A stretch of DNA of 64,000 nt from Pisaster brevispinus. Lineage: Eukaryota > Echinodermata > Asteroidea > Forcipulatida > Asteriidae. The stretch covers positions 323,501-387,500 of the forward strand of contig JAMKCF010000011.1 of the NCBI GenBank assembly GCA_023634235.1, read 5' to 3'. Shown piece after piece: positions 13,501 through 21,200 of this stretch; the stretch's first letter is position 1, and each line of letters begins with the position of its first letter. The notes beneath the pieces are model-generated. The model did not search any database, had not been told where the DNA came from, and was given only the letters and a program-made list of their open reading frames with translations. Position numbers and translations under genes: made by a program.

Positions 13501-16500
13501 GCATATCTAAACGTCATACAACAGCCCGTTGTATATTTAAAGATATTATAGAAGGTTTTCAAGAAAGCTGTCAATTTGTCAATGATTCCCCCTCTTGAAC
13601 ATCGATCCTGATTCTTGTGGAAATAAACAAAATGATCCATGTAACAATTTTCAGAAAAAAGGAGATTAGACTAACCCTAGTTTACAAACACAGTCACCTT
13701 GTACATTCCATGGCATTTCTGGTAGGCAAGATGCTACGCTGGTCGTGTGTGAGTTTGTGCTATATTTGTTTCATAACTATTACCAGATAAGATCAATAAC
13801 AGCTGCGGAAGTTTTGAAACGTGCCCCCTTTATTCATGTAAAAAGTTGGGAAAAAAAGTCAAACAGTGCAATCTCCAAGATAATATGTCAGGTTCCATTG
13901 ATGTATGTACAACTAGTGCCTGCAGGAAGTCCAGGCTGTGTGGCTCTTTTGTAACTATGTGATGTCACAGTGTCTACAGACTATACAAACAAATCGTGTT
14001 CCTTCTCCCAAGCGTCTCCTAAACAACAGTCACTCAGGCTGTAACTCTTTTGACGGTAACTATTGAGCTTATCAAATAGTTCTCGTAAGGATCTTAAACT
14101 TTCTTTCAAGAGCAAACCAAAGATTTTTAAATGTACCAAATTGGAGAAGCGTTTTAGCAACTAGTGTTGAGAGAACTTGATCAAATGCAGAAGTGTTTTC
14201 TCTTTCTGTGTCTTTCTTGTTCCTCTTATTCCCACAATGAATCGATCGTCTTAACTCTTATGACGAGCAAACATGGCAACTGAAAGACATTTGTGTCTTT
14301 CTCACTGTAAGGAAACATCTTGTAGTTTGATTATTGGAAATTTTCATCACAGTAAACCTCGCTTTTCAAGGACACTAGAGATGACAGTGCTGATGCCGTT
14401 GTTTAAAGGCAGGGTCGTAGATTGGTAAATACTTTAAAAAAATCTATGACCATAAGAACTTACTTGGGGAGAAGCGCTGCAGCTGTTGATGGTATAATCT
14501 ATTTTGAGAAAGGACTTCCTTCGAACTATGGTTTGGTTTTGCATTATTTAAATCTGAGAAACGATTGGCGCCTGGTGATTTCTGAGGGTAGGTGTCCGTT
14601 CGCGAATGCTGCGTCTACATAATAACGGGTGGTACCCACTGTCACCTCGCTAATCGTGTATGGATTCCACGCTCTTGGGAAAATTGTGGGATTTTTTTAT
14701 TTTTGTTTATTTATTTTTTGCTGCTTTCTCAGCAAGTGGACACTGTATTCAGCTGAAATTTCACATGTGACTTTTAATGTATTTTTCTTCATAATTTTGC
14801 CTCATAACGTTTACCACAACAACAAAAACCGTATGGCCCTAAATTTAAAAACCAAACAGGGAAATATAAATTAAAAACACTTATTGCTCTGAGCCAAAAA
14901 ATGATACGTACTGAGCTAGCTCCATGACACTTATCCATATGGTAATTAATCTCAACAGGTCGATTTATCATAAGGAATAAGTCGACTCGGCAAGACAGTT
15001 CATCTCTCCACAACGCCTTTTACGACGTAGAATTATCACCTTAGTTTAGCAAGATGTATTGAATCATTTTCACACGACAACAAAAATTACCATGGTGCCT
15101 GCTACGAACGATCGCTTCCACAAGGCCAAACTAAAAAAACTAGCAACTATTGTACGCTAAGCGGAAGATTTTGTCGTATATAGGTCCGGACCTCTGACAA
15201 ATTGTACCAATGTTTGACAAGATGTTACAATGGACCCTGGACAGTACAAAAAGTGTTGTCCTTCCACACGAGGTACATTTTGTAAAATGTTACAACCCTG
15301 CTACAATTTATCAAGGGTCCCTTGCTATAATTGCTCTCATGTGGACTGGGCTGTGGTATAGATATAGCTAGTTATCTGGTTTTAATAGAGCTACCTACAT
15401 ACAATATGTAGGTGCGTTGAAGCAAATACAAAGGGTACTTCGCAATAGGCTTCACACCCTGAAGTCAAATAGCGGCTCCAAGTCAACCACGATGACATTA
15501 CCGAGACTGGAGTTTGAAAGTCGTGCTGTGATTAGTTCAAAACCCAGATTTAAAAAAAAAACTACTTAGATCGATTATGACCCTGAAAAAATGTTTGCAT
15601 ATTAAATGATTCTGCATGGTAAAGTAAATGTTTCTTGAATCTACTCTTGCGTAATAAAACAAATGATTTACTCACATCGCGTCTGCGTCTTTTTTTCCCT
15701 GGCATTATTTGTGGCTGTTTCGCATCTGTTGCTAGATTTGCTGACCCGCCTGGAGTGGACAATCCTCCCGGGGTCTCTGTCTCAACCACAGTCGACGTTT
15801 CGTTCTCAAGAGGAACGGTAGAAAACTCTGTTACCGTCTCGGTTGCGGGATTCTCCGCGTTTGTTGCCGGCAACTCATTGACGCTCTTTGCCGTACTGGC
15901 CAACTCCAAGCTTGGTGCGGTCAGGTCAGAAGCAGTGTCTCCACCAATCACGGCAGTCACAACTTGCAAACCTTGATCACTAGAGACCTGCTCCGCTTCA
16001 TTTACGGGGGTATCCGGGATATAGTTGATGGTCCCGGACAAACTTGTGCCTGTGGTGGACTCCACAGTGACAGTACTGCTGTCATCTGAGCCGAATAGGC
16101 GGTTAATATTATCGTTGTATTTGGTGGATGACGATTTGATAGGATTCAGGTTGCATATTGTGACAGCGGGAAAGTCAAGTTGAGTTCTGAAAAAAAGTAA
16201 ATAAATAAATAAATAAATTAACAACAAAGATTTTAGGTCATAAAAATATTGTATGAAGATCAATGATAATATCATTTATGCTGGTGGTTACTAGATACTA
16301 CGTTACACAATTTTACGAGAAGACGTTGTGTTCCAGAAAGCGGGGGGTTCAGGGTGAGAGTCCCGTCCGAGTATAGTTTGATAGACCCATGCAGAACCCG
16401 AAACACCGAGGAATTATATATAGGCCTAACTAATGCGGCGAAGAGATGAAGTCAATTAAAGTGAACTTTTTCTGATATTTGTTGTTGTTGAAAAACTGTG

Positions 16501-17166
16501 TAAGAAGCACCGTATTAACCATATAGTCTGAAGCCTTCAAAGATTTATCCTCCGTGTTTTCTGATGATAATATTACCGAGTGAATATTCACAGATGAAAG
16601 AAATATTTAAAAATTTTGATTTTTGAAAGAATAAATATATTTTTATGAGAGAGAGAGTTAAACCAAATACCTTCCGACAGAAATGGGTCATATAGTAGCA
16701 GCAATGTTACAAACCCGCAAAATGTATATTCGTATGTTCGTCAAAATCGTAAAAACGTTGTGTGTTTTTTTGGTGTGTGTTTTTTGGGGTTTTTTTAACT
16801 CTATAACCAACTAACGATGTGAACTTTTCATTTAATATACTTTTTGCACAACTCAATAGAGGAATTATACAATCTTAAGTTGTGCCAAGAGATTGCACTA
16901 TTTACCACATTTTGATAAAATTTGGATGAAAAGAAAAGTGGAAACACGTCTCAAAATTTTATTCAGCAGTTGGTGTTTATTTTATTTTGTATTACAAACT
17001 TACGATAGTAGGCCTACATAAAATCCAAGACCGGGTGGTATGGTTAACTTTATTCATACCACTAGACCAGCATCAAGTATAATAAATTGTATTCAAAGTG
17101 AGTAGTAATTATTGTCAGCATATAAATTATGGTAACTTACTCATATTGGATGTCGATGTTAACATC
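3107..17166 (-). CDS. ENaC/ASIC/degenerin-family sodium channel subunit (N-terminus missing)
   Basis: Minus-strand gene for a trimeric, amiloride-sensitive-type Na+ channel subunit of the plasma membrane. Twelve exons in coding order: 17141-17166 (partial), 15676-16186, 12866-13047, 11755-11858, 11220-11383, 10373-10477, 9494-9608, 8281-8353, 6693-6750, 5791-5867, 4751-4826, 3107-3391. Every junction is GT-AG and every phase matches, giving about 590 residues. Family marks in order are PAVTICNLN after TM1, FGHQIEDM, CTFKGYPC, YGNCYTFNSG, SGPLYG, GLTLELNI, GVRVLI, PFPEDAG, the paired-cysteine block, C-S-C-T-S-P-C, SSAAWP, LQVYYEQLNYE, and TM2 with the GxS filter (GIS). TM1 and the cytoplasmic N-terminus are absent because the first exon runs into (ATT)n at the boundary of the 23 kb unit. 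It is therefore either a broken gene, a gene with a huge insertion, or an assembly break. The exact subfamily cannot be set from sequence alone. Confidence 0.93.
4218..4540. repeat. (GTC)n/(GTT)n trinucleotide block with internal higher-order pattern
   Basis: About 300 bp of alternating GTT, GTC and GTTGTC tracts lie in the last channel intron. Segments repeat (pure GTC, then GTTT, then alternating GTT/GTC), so there is a second-order periodicity. All frames are open, giving low-complexity Val/Ser/Cys/Arg runs that should not be read as genes. Confidence 0.95.
4751..4826 (-). CDS. ENaC exon: pre-TM2 strand LQVYYEQLNYE
   Basis: The acceptor is TTCTTTCAG and the donor GTAAGT. V-L-K-L-Q-V-Y-Y-E-Q-L-N-Y-E matches the conserved pre-TM2 segment (consensus L-x-V-Y-F-x-x-L-N-Y). 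Phase is 2 in and 0 out. Confidence 0.93.
5791..5867 (-). CDS. ENaC exon: NQVRQDLLDISDDF
   Basis: The acceptor is GTCAATAAG and the donor GTAAGT; phase is 0 in and 2 out. The sequence (NQVRQDLLDISDDFNTK...TFVQ) is weakly conserved, but its position and phases fit the segment between the WP motif and the pre-TM2 strand. Confidence 0.82.
6693..6750 (-). CDS. ENaC exon: ESSFEMTVSSAAWP
   Basis: The acceptor is AACTGCAG and the donor GTAAGT. S-F-x-x-x-V-S-S-A-x-W-P is the wrist/thumb motif that follows the PC pair in this family. Phase is 2 in and 0 out. Confidence 0.92.
8281..8353 (-). CDS. ENaC exon: FECSCTSPC (short)
   Basis: This small exon reads VLCRETVELQYANEEFE, then C-S-C-T-S-P-C, between TTTCTTTACAG and GTAAGT. 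It is the only segment I found that supplies the C-x-C-x-x-P-C motif and also converts the phase-1 end of the previous exon to the phase-2 start of the next. Confidence 0.9.
9494..9608 (-). CDS. ENaC exon: ACQKHCLYRMIQDRCDCDD
   Basis: The acceptor is CCCGGCAG and the donor GTAACT. The C-x3-C...C-x-C pattern and the PDLDPC segment fit the thumb-domain disulphide ladder of ENaC/ASIC proteins. Phase is 0 in and 1 out. Confidence 0.94.
10133..10828. repeat. Inverted repeat with GAGGGCGCT arms around an ENaC exon
   Basis: TTCAAAAGAGGGCGCT at about 10,134 is repeated inverted at about 10,805-10,828, with a partly matching extension (TCAGA). The arms lie ~680 bp apart and enclose the exon at 10373-10477. 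They may be two independent insertions of a small repeat family. I found no clear target duplication. Confidence 0.6.
10373..10477 (-). CDS. ENaC exon: VEIVRKEDPYSTC
   Basis: This is a 35-codon exon, phase 0 on both sides, with acceptor TTGCAG and donor GTGAGA. It carries the R-x-x-x-P-Y-x-x-C segment that starts the cysteine-rich thumb region. It lies between the arms of a GGGCGCT inverted repeat near 10,134 and 10,828. Confidence 0.9.
10721..11085. repeat. Fold-back segment with ATTTAGGTCTC / GAGACCTAAAT arms
   Basis: AATGTAGCCCGAGACCTAAAT near 10,723 returns inverted, with mismatches, as ACATTTAGGTCTCAGGCTGTAA near 11,063. Words such as AATGTAGCCC recur between the arms. It looks like a degenerate small inverted-repeat element in the channel intron. 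Confidence 0.5.
11220..11383 (-). CDS. ENaC exon with GVRVLISEQ...PFPEDAG
   Basis: The acceptor is AATCCTCAG and the donor GTACGA. The exon reads GLTLELNIEETEYLPSV, then GVRVLISEQ, PFPEDAG and NVAPGLLTSVGLRK, matching the palm and beta-ball core of ENaC-type channels. Phase is 1 in and 0 out. Confidence 0.94.
11755..11858 (-). CDS. ENaC exon with YGNCYTFNSG
   Basis: The acceptor is TTTTCAAG and the donor GTCAGT. The split codon with the previous exon gives S-N-F-T-Y-F-H-N, then YGNCYTFNSG and SGPLYG, which are highly diagnostic for the family. NFT is a possible N-glycosylation site. Confidence 0.95.
11947..12150. mobile_element. MITE-like element with ~60-bp terminal inverted repeats
   Basis: The left arm (about 11,949-12,008: CTGCAAA, GGTGTTAAAATTGACACC, GGTGTTGTCA, ATAGATACC) is matched inverted by the right arm (about 12,089-12,150). 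The ends read ACTGCAAA...TTTTTGCAGT. At ~200 bp with no coding capacity it is a non-autonomous TIR element. I could not define a target-site duplication. Confidence 0.8.
12866..13047 (-). CDS. ENaC exon with FGHQIEDMILACTFKGYPC
   Basis: The acceptor is ATCCGCAG and the donor GTAAGT. It enters in phase 0 after the polybasic exon and leaves in phase 2. The FGHQIEDM and C-x-F-x-G-x-x-C motifs are the conserved ectodomain segment seen across ENaC and ASIC proteins. Confidence 0.93.
13765..13975 (+). repeat. Dispersed repeat shared with the 23 kb units
   Basis: This intronic stretch aligns by eye with 33,550-33,770 and 57,594-57,814. The shared words include AAGTTTTGA, GTGCCCCCTTT, ATGTAAAAA, TGTACAA, CCTGCAG, AAGTCCAGGCT, GTGGCTCTTT and ATGTGATGTCA, in the same order and orientation. 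It is an old interspersed repeat present in both the channel gene and the duplicated unit. Confidence 0.75.
14630..14690 (+). repeat. Dispersed repeat, member 2 (GGTACCCA...CACCTCGCTAA)
   Basis: This is the second copy of the element at 2855-2912, lying in the intron between the exons at 12866-13047 and 15676-16186. Confidence 0.55.
15676..16186 (-). CDS. ENaC exon: PAVTICNLN plus long Ser/Thr-rich insert and polybasic site
   Basis: The acceptor is TTTTTTTCAG and the donor GTGAGT. The exon starts TQLDFPAVTICNLNP, the diagnostic post-TM1 motif. About 140 residues rich in Ser, Thr, Glu and Ala follow, with an N-E-T glycosylation sequon. It ends in K-K-R-R-R-R-D, which resembles a furin site. 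The next exon continues in phase as TSRYQDW. The insert replaces the usual variable finger-proximal region and suggests a heavily O-glycosylated, protease-processed ectodomain; that role is inferred. Confidence 0.9.
17141..17166 (-). CDS. ENaC exon ending after TM1, truncated (DVNIDIQYE)
   Basis: On the minus strand DVNIDIQY plus a split GA|A codon ends at a strong donor (GTAAGT). It joins in phase to the next exon to read QYETQLDFPAVTICNLN, the typical stretch after TM1 in ENaCs. Upstream the in-frame codon becomes ATA repeated through the microsatellite, so homology stops at 17,166. An AG just before ATGTTAAC could instead be an acceptor for a 25-nt micro-exon, but the tract before it is (AAT)n with no pyrimidine run. 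Confidence 0.75.
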
Positions 17167-17214
<48 letters not shown>

Positions 17215-17216
17215 TA
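17167..17216. repeat. (ATT)n microsatellite at the junction between ENaC exon and unit 1
   Basis: About 15 ATT units end in ACTATTA. On the left is channel coding sequence; on the right the 22.9 kb unit begins with ATGGCCC. A longer tract of the same repeat sits at the junction of units 1 and 2 (40,138-40,221). Confidence 0.95.
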
Positions 17217-17779
17217 ATGGCCCATTATGGAGACATTTCGCAGTAATAAAACAGCCTTTTGGAGGACATTTTAATTACGGAGACATATAACTGTCTCCTT
17301 TATTCTTTGACCGCTCGAAACGGGTTTAGTATGCATTTGGCATGCTGGATCATGCCGGATTCATTGACTCGAAGACCGTCACCAATGAATGGACCCGTCT
17401 ACATTGGTATGTGGGGTTGTTGAAGCTTAGAAAAACACGCTTAAAATAGGGAAGGTTATATGTCACATGGTGTGAAACGAAGTAATTAGGAGACTTTACG
17501 TTTTTTGGGTAAAAGTCACACTATTCGGAATTATTATTTTGTAAAATTCTTTCTCAGTTTTTTGCAATGTTAAACCAGATAGTTTTTATTTTCAAACATT
17601 CTTTAAAAGTGAACTTATTTATGATGGTCCCCTTTTTGACTATTGGTATCGTCCATGGCTAGACTACTGGAATATTCATAACTTTTTGTCTGGTTTCTGT
17701 ACTCCTAATACCGTAATACAAACAATGTATCATTAAAACCATTTGTCCCCCTTGGCCTTGTATTTGGCGCGCAATGTGA

Positions 17780-17787
17780 TGACGTCA
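17780..17787. promoter_or_regulatory. CRE-type octamer TGACGTCA upstream of the composite gene (copy 1)
   Basis: A full palindromic CRE lies ~95 bp upstream of a short GC-rich patch (GGCGCCGGCGGCC at about 17,860) that precedes the first ATGs. It is conserved in copy 2 at 40,785-40,792. A promoter role is inferred from this setting. Confidence 0.45.
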
Positions 17788-17809
17788 AGAAACTTTCTTG
17801 ATGGTCTTT

Positions 17810-17827
17810 GTGCGTATTTTTACGCAC
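17810..17827. promoter_or_regulatory. Perfect small hairpin GTGCGTA-TTTT-TACGCAC (copy 1)
   Basis: The 7-bp arms are perfectly complementary around a TTTT loop, in the presumed promoter or 5' leader. The same hairpin occurs at 40,815-40,832 in copy 2. Function is unknown. Confidence 0.5.
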
Positions 17828-17882
17828 GTCGGGCGGTGTGTGCCGTCTCTTTTCTCCCTGGCGCCGGCGGCCATGATGCAGC

Positions 17883-18092
17883 ATGGAAAACCAAATTTTT
17901 TATTGCGTAAACAGTGAAAAGATCGATGTCATACAAGAGTATACACGAAGATTAATAATTGCAGTTTTCCTTTTAATCATTTGGTTGACAATTCTTACTT
18001 TTTTAAGTATTGCTGCTGTAGTCCTAGGCAGTGTACGCCGTGGTTCTAATTTTACTAGTAATTTCGACCTCGAGTACTCTACATCGTTTTAA
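17883..18092 (+). CDS. 69-aa membrane-segment ORF, possible upstream ORF (copy 1)
   Basis: Begins ATGG with A at -3, a good start context. It encodes MENQIFYCVNSEKID followed by a hydrophobic stretch (LIIAVFLLIIWLTILTFLSI) and a short polar end. It sits inside the presumed 5' exon of the composite gene, upstream of the donor at 18,260. It could be an upstream ORF, a small membrane peptide, or chance. The copy 2 version (40888-41097) is identical in sequence. I recognise no family. Confidence 0.3.
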   Translation: MENQIFYCVNSEKIDVIQEYTRRLIIAVFLLIIWLTILTFLSIAAVVLGSVRRGSNFTSNFDLEYSTSF

Positions 18093-18253
18093 CGTTGTCG
18101 TGACACTAACATGTAGTGTACGTAGCCGAGCTTATACAAACTCTGCAAGAATATTTTCTGGAATCTAAGTTCAGTACACATTTGGTGTCTGTGTTTTTAA
18201 ACTACTCCTACCTACTCCTCCTACTCATCATAGCGGTCTCGACTGACTTCATT

Positions 18254-21200
18254 ATGTTGGTAAGTTAAACATTTTTTCCACCATTAATACAAAACAACTT
18301 CACTTGGGCTTATTAAGTTATAATATATATATTATTTGCAACTTTACCTGAAAGGCTTAGCATGTTGTGTTGCGATAATCATAACCCTCCCCTCCCCCAA
18401 TTCTCTTGACGCGACGGTCGCACATTTTTATTCAGACCGGTCGGTACGACCGTCGATACATCGTAAGAATACAGTGTTACTATTTTATGCTTTCGAATCG
18501 ATTAACACAAAACCTGTAGAGGCCTACCTTGTTGTAGGCATCCGTAGCAAAATCTCATTTAATTTTTCTAGAATAGGACAAACAAATTGTGACACAAAAC
18601 TACATCACTGGATAGTCTGATAGTTACTGACGGTGACACTGACAGTCTGTCCTGTAGCCTTCAGTTGTGTAGTAATTTTTTATTGAATTGCTCTGAACTT
18701 TAAAAAAGTAAATAGTCAATATCCAGTGATAAGTATAAACTAGCCCACAGGTTGCCATAGTATGGTTGCATACAATCATGACAATGACTCAAACAAGACG
18801 GTATGATACTCCTGTGTGTTTAGCATAAGCTCAGCAAGTAAGCAATTAAACTCTTGATCTAGTACAGTGACATGTACATGTTAATCTCTTTGAAAGTTGA
18901 GATGAAATTTCCTCAAAAGAGTCACTCAAAGCAAAGCAAACTCGTTGTTTTTCTTGTATGCGTCTGCTGGATGGGGAAGGTGCACGATAAATTATGCTGT
19001 TCTAGCTCTTTCATAACTTAACTGTGGAAAGTGAATAACATTTTCTTTTGTACCAAGTGGTGTTGGTAGGGGAGGGGGGGGGGGCATGGCGTGAAATCTG
19101 AAATTTGTATTGAACATTTCCAGAACAAATGTTTCATTTTTCTGCTTTAATGTGATAATTTCATTTTGTAAAAATATTTTTCATATACATGCAGACAATA
19201 TTTTTTGGGGGGCCAGATTATCTTATAAAAAATGGCATAACAAGAGTGCTGAAAGAAGGCTTAAAAAATGCAAGTGTGAACTTGGCCAGAACTTGCAGAA
19301 GTGCCCCCTAATAAAAATGGTGCACCCCGTGTGCCCCTTAAACTTTTACCTTAATTTTCAATGCTGTTTGTATACCTAAACATGCTTATTCACAGTTAAT
19401 ATTTAAAACTTGCAGTTGAGTTTTCTTTGTCATACACAGTCTACGATAGCATGGTTACATTAACCACCCAGGTGCCATGTGTCATTTGAGGAGATTTGTG
19501 TCATATTCAGTGTTTAAACTTTCAACTTTCAGTCTGTGAGACAAACACGATCATCTGCAAATGTCTCTAAGGACAAGCTGATAATAGAAGCATTAAGCAA
19601 AGAGGACCCGGCAAAGACTTTCGTCGTGAAAAACTCTCCAGGCAAAGGTATACATGAGGATGAGCCTATATTTGTTTCAAAAAACTATTTGAACTATATC
19701 TTTGGCAATAACAATTATTTTCACAAGCATTTGATGTGGTAGTCTGAAGGTTCGATCATCTGAAAGTGGGGTTGAGAGGCAAGGGTGATAGTCAAACAGT
19801 TGTAGTGGGAAGCATGAAGTCTTGATAGTTTTAAATGTGTGTACCATCTTGCCATGGACTGAAACAACGATGTGTTTACATCTCAAGTTTGCTATGGTAA
19901 AGATGCGCACAGATACAGTCAATTCTACGTGGCCTTTAAAGCTTTATTGCTGGCTATTGCTGGTAAATTACATGTACATGTTAAATAACTCCTCCCTTTA
20001 GGACCATTGTGTTATGTTCACATTGCCAGTAATATAACGGCAATGGCATGATGGGACTTAAAACCTTTTATTTTACAGTGAAACGTGTCTTTTTAGTGTT
20101 AGTTTCCTAACCTCATGAAGCATATTGTGTCAGAGATAGAATTGTTTTCAAAAATTGCTGCATTGGCTTTTTGGGAGACATTGCAAATTGCAGTGATGAT
20201 TATTGAAGAAAAAATGTGCATTTGGGAGACATTGCAAATTGCTATGTGTTTTGATTATTGAAGAAAAAGTGTACGTTTGGGAGACATTGCAAATTGCTAT
20301 GTGTTATGATTATTGAAGGAAAAATGTACGTTTGGGAGACATTGGAAATTGCTGTGTGTTATGATTATTGAAGAAAAGGTGTACATTTGGGAGACATTGC
20401 AAATTGCTATGTGTTTTGATTATTGAAGAAAAAGTGTACATTTGGGAGACATTGCAAATTGCTATGTGTTATGATTATTGAAGAAAAAATGTACGTTTGG
20501 GAGACGATGCAAATTGCTATGTGTTATGATTATTGAAGAACAAATGTACATTTGGGAGACATTGCAAAATCCTGTGTGTTATGATTATTGAAGAAAAAAT
20601 GTACATTTGGGAGACATTGCAAATTGCTATGTGGTATGATTATTGAAGAACAAATGTACATTTGGGAGACATTGCAAAATCCTGTGTGTTATGATTATTG
20701 AAGAAAAAGTGTACATTTGGGAGACATTGCAAATTGCTATGTGTTTTGATTATTGAAGAAAAAATGTACGTTTGGGAGACATTGCAAATTGTTATGTGTT
20801 ATGATTATTGAAGAAAAAATGTACATTTGGGAGACATTATGTTATGATTATTGAAGAAAAAAATGTACCTTTGGGAGACATTGCAAACTGCACTGTGCTT
20901 TGATTATTGAAGGACAAATGTATTTTTGGAATACATTGCAAATTGATGTGTTATGATTATTGAAGATTAAAAATACAGTTTGGGAGATAAAGCTACTAAC
21001 TCTGTAAGATTTTTTGAGGGATTCCCAGATAATATATTAATCTACCGACATCTCAACATGTCTGAAAATCACCCCTTATTGTCAATTTTATACAAATATT
21101 GACATAATGTGGCCTGTTTAAACTTGGCTAAAACTCTTAATCAGCGCATACCAAACTTTCCTTTTGGCTTATTTATATTAAAAATTACCTTTGCCTGCAT

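Noticed and set aside
15635..15976. 113-aa plus-strand open frame
   Set aside because: Antisense shadow of the Ser/Thr-rich channel exon at 15676-16186.
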